This document shows, piece after piece, positions 8,468-17,486 of a DNA stretch of 26,663 nt. The stretch covers positions 1 through 26,663 of the IMG/VR virus record IMGVR_UViG_3300008459_000317. The stretch is one strand, 5' to 3'. The translations under genes were made by a program, and so were the position numbers. Below the pieces are notes generated by a model. The model did no database searches, was not told the origin of the DNA, and saw nothing but the letters and a program-made list of their open reading frames with translations. The stretch's first letter is position 1. Each line of letters begins with the position of its first letter. Origin of the DNA: a virus.

Positions 8468-9352
8468 ATGGCAACAGGTAATTACGGAATTGTTAGACCA
8501 GCTACGGTCAAACCAAATGATATGGAAATATGGTACACGTTTACACCATCAAGAGACGTTGCACCAACAATACCACTACAACAATTAACACCTAATCAAG
8601 TAATCTCGGAATTTAATGAACCAGGTGCTGTCTCACTATTTGGTGGTCTATATAATTTAAAACTACCTGTAACTAATTTTTCAGCTAAAGGTATCTACAA
8701 TGTTATTATAAGGCCAAAAGAAATAAAAACTAAAATTATTGATTGTGGTGTTCTAGCAGCATTTCCTGATATTAAAGGTATTGTGTTAGATTTAAATATT
8801 TTAGGTATAACCGATACTAACGCTTTAGTTGGTTACCGTATTGAATATTACGATAATAACGGACAGAAAATACCTAATTTTTTTAGAGTAATAACTTCAG
8901 CTAATAAAGCAGAACCTGTAACCGCTAACTTAACTAATACCACACAAAAATCTATAAGATATAGATTTAATGATAATTCTAATCTTGTTTTTTGTACATT
9001 AACACCTAGTACTGCACCAAACGTTAGACCTAATAATTTTCCTGATATTGGTACACCTAATCAAAATATTACTGTAACAAACACATTCTTTAACCCAATA
9101 AGTTTGGAGATTGATATGGTTGAATATGATATTGAAACATTAGCTTATGGTGTTTTTGGTAATCAGATTAAATCGATTACTGATGGTAAATATACTATAT
9201 ATGATTTTCAAAATCGTATATATAAACAATATAACCTTTACGAAATACAAGATCAATTTACAGGTGAACCTTTACATGAAGTTCGTCAAATAGTTAATAA
9301 TATTGACTTCACAAAAGATTTCAATACAATCACTAATGTTCCGACACTATAA
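8468..9352 (+). CDS. Hypothetical structural protein
   Basis: No family is recognised in this 294-residue protein. It is mostly beta by composition, with proline-rich turns in the first 60 residues and a more charged C-terminus containing a likely helix-turn segment (YDFQNRIYKQYNLYEIQDQF) around residues 248-267. There is no membrane segment or signal peptide, and only two cysteines. It starts 2 bases after the previous stop, and its own stop is 2 bases before the gpI-like gene, placing it inside the baseplate block. A baseplate or tail role is inferred from position alone. Confidence 0.5.
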   Translation: MATGNYGIVRPATVKPNDMEIWYTFTPSRDVAPTIPLQQLTPNQVISEFNEPGAVSLFGGLYNLKLPVTNFSAKGIYNVIIRPKEIKTKIIDCGVLAAFPDIKGIVLDLNILGITDTNALVGYRIEYYDNNGQKIPNFFRVITSANKAEPVTANLTNTTQKSIRYRFNDNSNLVFCTLTPSTAPNVRPNNFPDIGTPNQNITVTNTFFNPISLEIDMVEYDIETLAYGVFGNQIKSITDGKYTIYDFQNRIYKQYNLYEIQDQFTGEPLHEVRQIVNNIDFTKDFNTITNVPTL

Positions 9353-9354
9353 TA

Positions 9355-11415
9355 ATGGGAAACGTTAAAGTAATACCACGCTCGTTAACCGAAGCGTACA
9401 AAAGAAGGGAAGGTGATTTTTCACCAAATTTAGTCGGACTCCAATTTACTAATGGTGAATCTCTTTTCACTTTTGGTAATTTTCAAATCACGACAAACCT
9501 TTCTAGTAGGGAGGCTAAAGATTTTATTTTAGGGGGTCAATGGTCTGAATACTATTCTTTAAATAATTTAAATTTAACACAAGAATCTTCTGAAATATTG
9601 GTTTCTAATGATGTTAATTTAAAACTAAATTTCAACCCAAAAAACATAAGTAGGTATGTTTATTTTGGTAGTTTCTATGAATTAATTAGAGTTACTTTAG
9701 AAGAAATTATCCAAAAATGGAAAGGTTCTTTATATGTAAATCCGTTCAACAACACCAATACTGTTTTAAATACTATATTATCATTTAGTTATGATAACGG
9801 CCAAAATGTTTCTAGTTTTTTAATACCTAGTGAAGCTATCGACAATAAATTTGAGTTAATAATTAATTCAGAAGAAGTCGATAATTTTACAGATGGTTTG
9901 TATAATATAAATAATTACTATCAAAACTATGTAATTTGGAATAAAGAATCTGATATAAAAGTACCTATAATAGGTTTTACTGGGTTAACAACTGATTTTC
10001 CTTATTTAAAAGTTATTACCAAAGGTAACCCGTTCCCACTTTTAACAGCTAGTACTTTTGCTCAAACCACTTATCATGTAATGCCTGTTGATAACGAAAT
10101 CAACCTGTTTTTTAAAGAGTTGACAGATTTTCAAAAAGTATTACTAAATAATTTAACCTCACCAAAATATACATCGGAGTTTAAAGTACCATTAGAAATT
10201 GATGGTAATATTATTTACTACGATAAATCTTATACTTGGCCAACAACAGATGGTTATAACATTGATATAAACAATTATGCTTATAGAAAGTATGTTGAAG
10301 ATATTCTATCTATGGCAGATAGTTTTGATACGTACAAAACAGATTTGGTGTCGAGGAGATTTGTTTCAGAAACTATACAAGAATATGATACTGATGGTGA
10401 TGGTTCTGAAGTTTATGGTAGAAAAGTTAAAAAACTTTTAAGGATTTACGGAAGGGAGTTTGACGAGGTAAAAAAATATATAGACGGTATTTCTTTCGCT
10501 AATGTCGTAACTTATGATAAATTAGATAATACCTCTGACAATTTAATCAAAACTATAGCTAAAAACTTTGGTTTTGATTTTTTCTTAACAACAACTAATG
10601 ATAATTTTGATTTACTGTCACAACTAGAATCTAGTAGTCAACCAGTTTTTAGTGGTTATTCTAGGAATTTATCGGCAAAAGAATTAGAAACTGAATTGTG
10701 GAGAAGACTTATTATCAATGCGTGGTGGTTATTTAAATCAAAAGGTACTAGAAAAGTTATTGAATTTTTCTTTAAACTTTTTAAAATACCTGAATGTTTA
10801 GTTTCATTAGATGAGTATGTTTATTTAGCGAAAGATAGGTTAGATCCAAGAGATGTTTTATTAGAAATTGCTAAAATAACAGACATAGATATCGATACAC
10901 TTAGTATCGAAGACTTACCGATAGACATATTTGGGTTCCCTAAAAAATTCCCAAACAGACAGGATAACTATTTCCAAATGAGTGGTTATTGGTATAATGG
11001 GGGTAATGAATCAACAGAAGGTAATAACCCACATGTTGGTCCTTATGATTTTGGTAACAGTTATATAAACCAATATAGATGTTTTTCACCTAACTATAGT
11101 TTTTATATAACAGGTGGTACATTAATAGATGTTTATAAAAATAGTTTTAACACTTACAACAAAGGAACCTTTATTTTTGACCAAAATGGGTTACCAGTAC
11201 CTTATTATGATTATGCTTACGCAAATTTTTTAAATCAAAATAATTTGGTTAAAAACATGACTATAAGTAAAGCTGGACTAACATATGTTGGTGGAAGTGA
11301 TTCTGCGTTGTATCAAACACCTAGTGGAGACACTTATTCAATGAAAATATCTTTTATAACAGCACCTAAAAATGTTACCTCCACTAACATTTATACTAAA
11401 TCTTTGTATGAGTAA
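9355..11415 (+). CDS. Baseplate-associated protein with possible P2 gpI-like segment
   Basis: This protein has 686 residues. The N-terminal half has a conserved-looking stretch around residues 98-125 (YVYFGSFYELIRVTLEEI). Residues 443-480 contain an arginine pair, a helix, then KSKGTRKVIEFFFKLFKIPE. A helix followed by K-G-T and a second hydrophobic helix is the pattern I associate with P2 gpI-type tail proteins, which follow gpW and gpJ in P2-like baseplates. The gp25-like and gp6-like genes upstream make such a member plausible, although five genes intervene. An acidic loop DTDGDG near residue 345 resembles a calcium-binding turn. The protein is far longer than P2 gpI (about 180 residues), so any relation would be to one domain. 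The CDS is certain; the gpI link is a moderate inference. Confidence 0.55.
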   Translation: MGNVKVIPRSLTEAYKRREGDFSPNLVGLQFTNGESLFTFGNFQITTNLSSREAKDFILGGQWSEYYSLNNLNLTQESSEILVSNDVNLKLNFNPKNISRYVYFGSFYELIRVTLEEIIQKWKGSLYVNPFNNTNTVLNTILSFSYDNGQNVSSFLIPSEAIDNKFELIINSEEVDNFTDGLYNINNYYQNYVIWNKESDIKVPIIGFTGLTTDFPYLKVITKGNPFPLLTASTFAQTTYHVMPVDNEINLFFKELTDFQKVLLNNLTSPKYTSEFKVPLEIDGNIIYYDKSYTWPTTDGYNIDINNYAYRKYVEDILSMADSFDTYKTDLVSRRFVSETIQEYDTDGDGSEVYGRKVKKLLRIYGREFDEVKKYIDGISFANVVTYDKLDNTSDNLIKTIAKNFGFDFFLTTTNDNFDLLSQLESSSQPVFSGYSRNLSAKELETELWRRLIINAWWLFKSKGTRKVIEFFFKLFKIPECLVSLDEYVYLAKDRLDPRDVLLEIAKITDIDIDTLSIEDLPIDIFGFPKKFPNRQDNYFQMSGYWYNGGNESTEGNNPHVGPYDFGNSYINQYRCFSPNYSFYITGGTLIDVYKNSFNTYNKGTFIFDQNGLPVPYYDYAYANFLNQNNLVKNMTISKAGLTYVGGSDSALYQTPSGDTYSMKISFITAPKNVTSTNIYTKSLYE

Positions 11416-11417
11416 AA

Positions 11418-11425
11418 TATAAATA
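11418..11425 (+). promoter_or_regulatory. TATAAATA box upstream of the first Cys-rich gene
   Basis: The sequence matches exactly the T4 late promoter box. It starts 3 bases after the previous stop codon and ends 20 bases before the ATG at 11446, so a transcript starting about 6 bases beyond the box would have a leader of roughly 15 bases. The same octamer occurs inside coding sequence at 15599 and 24822, so chance is possible in this A/T-rich DNA. Confidence 0.35.
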
Positions 11426-11445
11426 AAAAAAATAGAAATTTTAAT

Positions 11446-12639
11446 ATGGCAGATGATATAAATGTGATAATCAAGAAATGTGTTAAAAACGATAGTTCAA
11501 AGTGTCGTGAAGATTTAATATTTAAAGAAGATGGTACTGTTTTTTATTTAGACGCGTTTTTTGGTAATCTTACTCAGGTTGATAGTTTAAATTGTTGTAA
11601 AAGTTATTATTGGGTTGATGATGATGGTTTATGTTATTGGTGTCCACCAGAAGTTAAAACAATTTGTGGTATGGAATCATATGTTGATAGTTTGACTGAT
11701 ATTGAAGTTAATAATGTATCTACGATTTTGGGTTGGAATTCTAACACACAACAAACACAAAGAGATTGGTTAGAATCAATTTTAACTAACTTTTTCCCTA
11801 ACGAATGTTTTATATTAGACAATCAAAATAAAATGATTTCTAATTCCGAATGTTGTCGGTTAAGAGGTGGTAGATGGGTTTTTAACGAAACCTTAAACAC
11901 TTACTATTGTATCAATTCAAACATTTATAATACAGGTAATGTTATAATGCCATCATCTTCAAAAACATCATCACCATCAGTACCACAAAAAACATATTGT
12001 GATGAAAGTCATGTTGATGAATACCATGTTTGGGTTGATTCATCTAATAACCCTATTTCACAAATATGTTGTACCCAACTAGGGAAACAATACAACACAA
12101 ATGGTTCAATTTTAGTTTACAGAAATGGTAATTTTTTTGGGTCAAAAAATGATTACGTTGCTTTAAGTAAATATAAATCATACTGTACGGACTGCCCAAC
12201 ATCTATAAACATAGTTGGTGAGTATGTTTATAACAATGTAGATAATGTTGGTTTAAACGAAAAATGTTGTATTGATTATGATTTTACATACGATAACACA
12301 AATAGTAAGTGTGTTGAATGTCCTAGTACAACACTAAATTCACCTCAACCCGATGGTTCTACTATAATTACAACAACTTCTGGTAATCAATTACCTAAAA
12401 CTTGTTGCATTAAACTAAATAAATGGTTTAATGACACACTTAATAAGTGTTATCTATGCCCACCTTCAGATGATAACGGATATACATTTAATACAGGTAG
12501 TGTCTATACAGAAATTACATATCAAGGAACTAGTTTAACACAAGAATGTTGTGATTATTATAAAAAATCTATGTCCAACTATGGTAGTAATATAAATTGG
12601 GATGCTAATCTTGGTAAATGTTTAATAAAAAATAATTAA
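11446..12639 (+). CDS. Cysteine-rich modular protein with six CC modules
   Basis: I recognise no family. The 397 residues include 27 cysteines in a repeated plan: a Cys-Cys pair, then usually an aromatic-containing stretch and a terminal Cys that is often part of C-x-x-C-P. CC pairs are at residues 50-51, 136-137, 208-209, 274-275, 320-321 and 368-369; C-x-x-C pairs at 63-66, 247-250, 289-292 and 335-338. Clear examples are NEKCCIDYDF ending KCVECP and PKTCCIKLNKW ending KCYLCP. The spacing could serve metal binding or disulfide bonding; a cytoplasmically assembled phage protein makes metal binding or late oxidation on release both possible. There is no signal peptide. The following gene has related modules, so the two probably act together, perhaps as a fibre or baseplate appendage. 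Confidence 0.65.
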   Translation: MADDINVIIKKCVKNDSSKCREDLIFKEDGTVFYLDAFFGNLTQVDSLNCCKSYYWVDDDGLCYWCPPEVKTICGMESYVDSLTDIEVNNVSTILGWNSNTQQTQRDWLESILTNFFPNECFILDNQNKMISNSECCRLRGGRWVFNETLNTYYCINSNIYNTGNVIMPSSSKTSSPSVPQKTYCDESHVDEYHVWVDSSNNPISQICCTQLGKQYNTNGSILVYRNGNFFGSKNDYVALSKYKSYCTDCPTSINIVGEYVYNNVDNVGLNEKCCIDYDFTYDNTNSKCVECPSTTLNSPQPDGSTIITTTSGNQLPKTCCIKLNKWFNDTLNKCYLCPPSDDNGYTFNTGSVYTEITYQGTSLTQECCDYYKKSMSNYGSNINWDANLGKCLIKNN

Positions 12640-12655
12640 AGGATAAATAATAATG
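12637..12655 (+). promoter_or_regulatory. Shine-Dalgarno-like ribosome binding site
   Basis: AAAGGA (12638-12643) stands 9 bases before the ATG at 12653, between the two Cys-rich genes. It is the clearest Shine-Dalgarno-like site in the window; most other genes have A-rich leaders or stop-start overlaps instead. The overlapping GATAAATA at 12642-12649 is one base from the TATAAATA box but is better explained as leader. Confidence 0.45.
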
Positions 12656-14473
12656 CCAGTATTAAATTTTACAAATAATATAACACCTACAAGTTCTTGT
12701 GGACCATATTCAATTGGTACAGACGGTTTGGTAATAGGTGCTAATAACTTTTACTGTTGTAATAAAAACGTTATAAACACAATAAACTTACCTAATGATA
12801 AACAATATTATTGGTATGGTGGTAAATGTTATCAAAAAGAAATTTGTAATAATGACATTTATTGTGTTAATGATAATTTTGATTTTGATGAATGGAATGA
12901 AGTTTTATACCCATCATATCATAACGGTAATACATTCCAAGACGACAATTCTATAGCATATAATTTCGTTAGTCAGGCGATTATAACAGGATTTACTTTT
13001 TATGTTGATGCCGAAAACGGTAATATGTTAAATGAGTTTTGTTGTAAAATCGCTGGTGGTACTTATTTAAGTAACGGTGTTTGTTCTTGTAATAATAATA
13101 TCGTTGAAACATATTCATCTAGATGTTTATCAACTCTAGACGACATATTAGCACTAATTTCGACACCTAACGGTAAAACATTCTTTATAGAAAACTTCCC
13201 TCAAATAGGGTACTCTTTAAATCTTAATAATGATCAAATTAATTTTATTATTAGATTCATAGATGAAGATGATATTTTAAACGATGTAAACAGTAATAAC
13301 ATACCGGATAGTGTTGAGGCTAAATTAATGTTAACAACGGCTTTAAACAACACTGGTGGTTTTTATGTTGATTTTGGTGATATAACAAATACACCTAGAT
13401 TGACTACAGAAAACGTATGTATTGAAAACGGTTATTGGGACACCCAAAAACAAAATTGTATGTGTAAACCAGTTAATAAAAACTGTGAAATTACTATAAC
13501 AAACACTAAAATTAAGACCATATCAGATGAGTACAACAATCCTGTACAAATAGTTGTTAATTATTCAAATGAAGCCCCTATAGGTGAAGATTGTTGTAAT
13601 AAATTGATTGAAGATTATAACACTAAATATAAATGGTCTGGACAATATTGTTACGCAACAGAAGTAGAACTTTGTGTACCAGCAACTATTAACCTTAATG
13701 AAGGTAAAAACATGGTGGTGGAACCTTGTGATAATGATTTAAAATTATCTTTGTGGTTTTACTTTGGTACACCTAATCTTAAATGTGAACCAAAGTCTGA
13801 TAAAAAATGTTGTTACAATAGTTCACTACCCATTATAGCGGAAATAAAAACAACCGAAACAAATTTAAACCAATCTTTAACACAGGTTAAAACATTTAAC
13901 TCTGAAACAGATGGGTTTGATACTTGGGTTAGATTAGAATCGACCTTACCAACATCTGGTTTAACATTAAATTTTGGTTTAAATGTTGAAATAACTCAAG
14001 GTTTAAGTTGTTGTTGTAATTACGATATATTTGTAGACGACATTAGAGTTGATTGTTTAACACAAGAATCTTTAGTTACAATCAATAACATTAAATGTCC
14101 TGGTTTTGAAATTAATAAAGTTATAGATAATAAAAAATCTTGGGTTTACAATCCTGGTTTACCAGAAGTCGGCATATCAATATATGATGACAATGAAAGA
14201 CTTGATGGTAGTTTTGGGTTATTAAACGGTGAAGGTAGTATTAATAGAACATTCGCACCTAGTTTAGATGCTAATATACCTTGGAGGTATACTAATTATT
14301 TTGAACAATCAGGTGTTTATGAAAATCACAGTAATCTAGTTATAAATTCAAAAGAACTTTGGTTAACTTACGATATGTGTGCCAATTGTCCAATAAGTGC
14401 GACCACCTTAACTTGTCCCGAAGGTTACATACTTTCAGCTAATACAACAATTTGTTATTCAGGAAATACTTAA
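12653..14473 (+). CDS. Cysteine-rich modular protein with possible C-terminal jelly-roll domain
   Basis: The protein has 606 residues and 32 cysteines. The first half repeats the CC-module theme of the preceding gene: CC at residues 35-36 with YYWYGGKC, CC at 130-131 with GGTYLSNGVC, a single-Cys variant near 256-271 (ENGYWDTQKQNC), and CC at 314-315 with YKWSGQYC. Residues 205-224 contain DVNSNNIPDSVE, a degraded form of the calcium-binding D-x-D-x-D-G-x-x-D-x-x-E turn. Residues about 365-470 alternate strands and end CNYDIFVDDIRVDC, reminiscent of carbohydrate-binding jelly-roll modules, followed by more beta structure and a Cys-x-x-Cys segment (576-579). No signal peptide or membrane helix is visible. 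Surface or glycan binding is an inference from these weak resemblances. The two Cys-rich genes form a pair, 13 bases apart. Confidence 0.6.
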   Translation: MPVLNFTNNITPTSSCGPYSIGTDGLVIGANNFYCCNKNVINTINLPNDKQYYWYGGKCYQKEICNNDIYCVNDNFDFDEWNEVLYPSYHNGNTFQDDNSIAYNFVSQAIITGFTFYVDAENGNMLNEFCCKIAGGTYLSNGVCSCNNNIVETYSSRCLSTLDDILALISTPNGKTFFIENFPQIGYSLNLNNDQINFIIRFIDEDDILNDVNSNNIPDSVEAKLMLTTALNNTGGFYVDFGDITNTPRLTTENVCIENGYWDTQKQNCMCKPVNKNCEITITNTKIKTISDEYNNPVQIVVNYSNEAPIGEDCCNKLIEDYNTKYKWSGQYCYATEVELCVPATINLNEGKNMVVEPCDNDLKLSLWFYFGTPNLKCEPKSDKKCCYNSSLPIIAEIKTTETNLNQSLTQVKTFNSETDGFDTWVRLESTLPTSGLTLNFGLNVEITQGLSCCCNYDIFVDDIRVDCLTQESLVTINNIKCPGFEINKVIDNKKSWVYNPGLPEVGISIYDDNERLDGSFGLLNGEGSINRTFAPSLDANIPWRYTNYFEQSGVYENHSNLVINSKELWLTYDMCANCPISATTLTCPEGYILSANTTICYSGNT

Positions 14474-14499
14474 AATAATATTTATTATAAAAACAAGTA

Positions 14500-14982
14500 A
14501 TGTTAATAACATCAGCTACAACAGTAAATACGGTTAGAAACCTAAGTATTCAAGAAATAGAAACTTATAAAAAACAGTTTCAAAGTTTTTGGATTCCTTT
14601 TATGGAACAATTTATACCTGCAACAACAATATGGGTTGCTGGTGAAAGATGGTGTAACGAACCTTGTCCAATTGTTAATACATGTGAGTTTGAATTAACT
14701 AGCTCTGAAATTACTATTGAAAAAATACCACCATATTTTTTTGAAAACCCAAAAGAAAAAGGTCCAAGGGGTGGTTATGAAGTACCTAAATCACAGGCAT
14801 CAAGTGTTGCTGCGATGGGTGCTCCAAAAGGTACACAACCTACTAGTTCACCTAATATTGTAAAAACACAAGATTTGGGTCAAACTATTACCACAGAATT
14901 AGTTAGGACAGAAGAGGAAACTAATATTAACATAGCGGGTTATAGAAATAAATTTACGGCAATAGAAACACAAGTCATATAA
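14500..14982 (+). CDS. Small structural or linker protein, function unknown
   Basis: No family is recognised in this 160-residue protein. Residues 1-60 include a helix (LSIQEIETYKKQFQSFWIPF) and a compact motif IPATTIWVAGERWC with further cysteines at 56 and 62. Residues about 85-120 are Gly/Pro/Ser/Ala-rich and look disordered, and the C-terminal 40 residues look extended. This arrangement suggests a small folded head plus a flexible tail that tethers larger subunits, which is inference. The gene lies between the Cys-rich pair and the propeller gene and shares a TAATG overlap with the latter. Confidence 0.5.
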   Translation: MLITSATTVNTVRNLSIQEIETYKKQFQSFWIPFMEQFIPATTIWVAGERWCNEPCPIVNTCEFELTSSEITIEKIPPYFFENPKEKGPRGGYEVPKSQASSVAAMGAPKGTQPTSSPNIVKTQDLGQTITTELVRTEEETNINIAGYRNKFTAIETQVI

Positions 14983-17486
14983 TGGGATTTTTATGTAATA
15001 AAAAAAGTGAAGAAAAAAATGTGTCACAAGTACAATTATTTGAACAAAATTTTTTACGTGACATAGGGTTAGATAATATTATTACCGTAAACACTGATAC
15101 AAACTTTTGTGTTGAGGTTTTTAAAAACCCTCAGTTTTATGTGGAAGGAGCTACCAAGTTATATTCTGGTATGACATTAACTGGTTGTATGACAGGGTAT
15201 ACTCAAGGCATTTATAATTTAGATTATGTGTCTGATTTTAGTGTAAAATATTTTATAACAGGTAACACAAATTATTTTGATTACGTTGGTAGTTTTGGTA
15301 CTAAAACTTTTTCCAAAGACACTTTTAAAGTAGATAAAGCAACTAATTTACTTATTGATGGTTCTGAAATTATTAATAATGTAACACCTTTTAATCTAAT
15401 AAAAAGAACTAACCCTTCTTTATCTGGTGGGTCAATATCTGTTAATAATACACCTAATTCTATAACTTTTAATCAAACTAATAATAAATTATATGTCGTC
15501 AATAAATCATCGAATAATATTTCGGTAATTGATTGTGATGATAATTCTATCACAAATACAATAACTGGTTTTACTAATCCACATTCTTGTGTTTACAATA
15601 TAAATAATAATAAGGTTTACGTCACTAATCAGACGGCTTCTTCTGTAAGTGTTATAAATTGTGAAACCAATACAGTAACTTCAACAATATCTAGTGTTGG
15701 TACCGCTCCTACTTACATGACTTATAATACGAATAATAATAGTATATATGTTACTGACCAAGTAACATCATCTATTTACGTTATTAATTGTAACACCAAT
15801 TCTATTACTGCAACAATAACAGGTAATACACCAACTGGATTGAGTAACATTACTACTGGTAATACACTTTATGTAACAAATATGGGTTCAAATAACATAT
15901 CGGTTATAGATTGTGTTAATAACGTTGTTACAACAACAATATCTTTTAGTGGCACACCTTTTCAATTAGCTTATAGTAGTCGTAATAACAATTTATATGT
16001 TAATTTAACGGGTGATACTAATATCTATAAAATTAGTTGTAATGACAATACTATTAAGAAAACAATACCTATCAGTGCTTACAGTTATACTTTAACTTAT
16101 AACCAAGGTGGTAATTCAATATACACAAACAATTATACAAATAATACAGTTTCTATCATAGATTGTGATACTGATTTATTGTTTGATACCGTCAATGTTA
16201 ATAATGGGCCTATAAGTTCAATTTATAATAACTTAAATAATAATTTTTATGTGGTTAATAATTTAAGTAATAATGTTACTATTTTATCAGCATCAACCCT
16301 TTCTACTATAAATCAATTGTTTTCTTTAGGTGATATACCTAAAACATGGGGTGAATATATGATAAGAACTTATTACACCTTTTACGGTAAAATATGTAAC
16401 CTAAATACTTTCACAAATAGTTGGACATCTTATCCACAACAAAATCTTTTTGATAACGCGACTGATTATTATTTCATGACAGTTATTAATCCGCCGTCAC
16501 CTAGTTTAGCACCACCACCTATGGCACCGGTGGCTAATTATAATTTCATTCAAGATGTTTTATTGGTTGATGGATTAACATCACAACGTACTCAAGAAGC
16601 TGTAAACGATGCTTTAAATTATTTTATATTAAAAGCAAAACCGTCAAACCCCTCATTAGCTTTGATATTTGTTAACGGTATTAAAATGAGTTACCAATAC
16701 GATTATTTAATTAAAGATTCTGGACCTAGTACTCCAAGTGTTTTAGTATTCAATGATAACATCTCTATTAAAAGAACTGATATTATTGTTGCTAACTATA
16801 TTGTTGGTGTTTCTGAAAGTGCTGGTGATAGTGATTATAGTAAGTGGTTTAGTAATACTGAATCAGTAACTAATATAACTTTGGATACAAACCCAGGGGA
16901 TTTCCCAAATAAAATGTACATCAACAAAAATACGTTGACTGGTAATTATGAATTATATGTAACACAACCTATAGATCCTAATAACTCAGTTTTCTTAACA
17001 ATTAACGGTATTGAAATGATACAAGACCGACAATTTTATCTAAGTAGTTCACAAAAAAATAGAATTATTTTAGATAAAAAGTATACCGAATCAATAAACA
17101 TTAATGATATTATTTCCATTTTAGCAGTTTCACCTAATCTTATAACCGGAGATAGTGATTATGGTAGTTTAACAAAAAACCAATTTTATACTCAATGGAC
17201 TATAAACAGTGTTTTACCGGAGAATGTAACAGGTAAGTTTTTGATACAGGTTTGTGATGAAGAAAATGATTATAGTAATATTTTATATGAAAAAATGGTT
17301 AACTATGAACAAAATAAAACTGATTACGATACCACTATAACAGATATAGCTATTGGTAATTACTATAAGTTTAGAGTTTTGTTTGAAACTACTTATAAAG
17401 GTTACTTGAATAACGAAATAACAACCTGTTCATATTCTGAAGGGTATTTTAACACTAAAAGTGATTATATTAATAACTCATATTAA
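14982..17486 (+). CDS. Structural protein carrying a seven-bladed YVTN beta-propeller
   Basis: The protein has 834 residues. Residues about 151-450 hold seven consecutive blades of about 40 residues. Each has a strand like NNKLYVVN or NKVYVTN, then ISVIDC, then N-x-I-x-x-TI, the YVTN repeat pattern; seven copies suffice to close a propeller. The first six blades have a cysteine at the same place (VIDC, VINC, KISC, IIDC); the seventh has Ser-Ala. A Pro-rich linker (about 504-517) follows. Residues 558-607 and 669-716 are two copies of another phage-type module (FVNGIKM and TINGIEM, each followed by strands and a D-I-I or D-I-I-S strand). YVTN proteins are usually surface proteins of bacteria and archaea, and propellers often bind proteins or glycans. 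The TAATG overlaps at both ends tie it to the structural block. A receptor-binding or decoration role is inferred. Confidence 0.75.
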   Translation: MGFLCNKKSEEKNVSQVQLFEQNFLRDIGLDNIITVNTDTNFCVEVFKNPQFYVEGATKLYSGMTLTGCMTGYTQGIYNLDYVSDFSVKYFITGNTNYFDYVGSFGTKTFSKDTFKVDKATNLLIDGSEIINNVTPFNLIKRTNPSLSGGSISVNNTPNSITFNQTNNKLYVVNKSSNNISVIDCDDNSITNTITGFTNPHSCVYNINNNKVYVTNQTASSVSVINCETNTVTSTISSVGTAPTYMTYNTNNNSIYVTDQVTSSIYVINCNTNSITATITGNTPTGLSNITTGNTLYVTNMGSNNISVIDCVNNVVTTTISFSGTPFQLAYSSRNNNLYVNLTGDTNIYKISCNDNTIKKTIPISAYSYTLTYNQGGNSIYTNNYTNNTVSIIDCDTDLLFDTVNVNNGPISSIYNNLNNNFYVVNNLSNNVTILSASTLSTINQLFSLGDIPKTWGEYMIRTYYTFYGKICNLNTFTNSWTSYPQQNLFDNATDYYFMTVINPPSPSLAPPPMAPVANYNFIQDVLLVDGLTSQRTQEAVNDALNYFILKAKPSNPSLALIFVNGIKMSYQYDYLIKDSGPSTPSVLVFNDNISIKRTDIIVANYIVGVSESAGDSDYSKWFSNTESVTNITLDTNPGDFPNKMYINKNTLTGNYELYVTQPIDPNNSVFLTINGIEMIQDRQFYLSSSQKNRIILDKKYTESININDIISILAVSPNLITGDSDYGSLTKNQFYTQWTINSVLPENVTGKFLIQVCDEENDYSNILYEKMVNYEQNKTDYDTTITDIAIGNYYKFRVLFETTYKGYLNNEITTCSYSEGYFNTKSDYINNSY
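15432..16331 (+). repeat. Seven YVTN-type beta-propeller repeats
   Basis: Seven tandem units of about 40 codons encode the propeller. Units share N/D-rich turns, a YVTN-like strand and an I-D/N-C strand end; DNA-level identity between units is limited by eye. Boundaries are approximate. Confidence 0.8.

Noticed and set aside
15599-15606. TATAAATA octamer
   Set aside because: Inside the propeller coding sequence (an Asn-rich turn) with no gap or gene start near; used as evidence that the box can arise by chance. The copy at 24822-24829 is rejected for the same reason.
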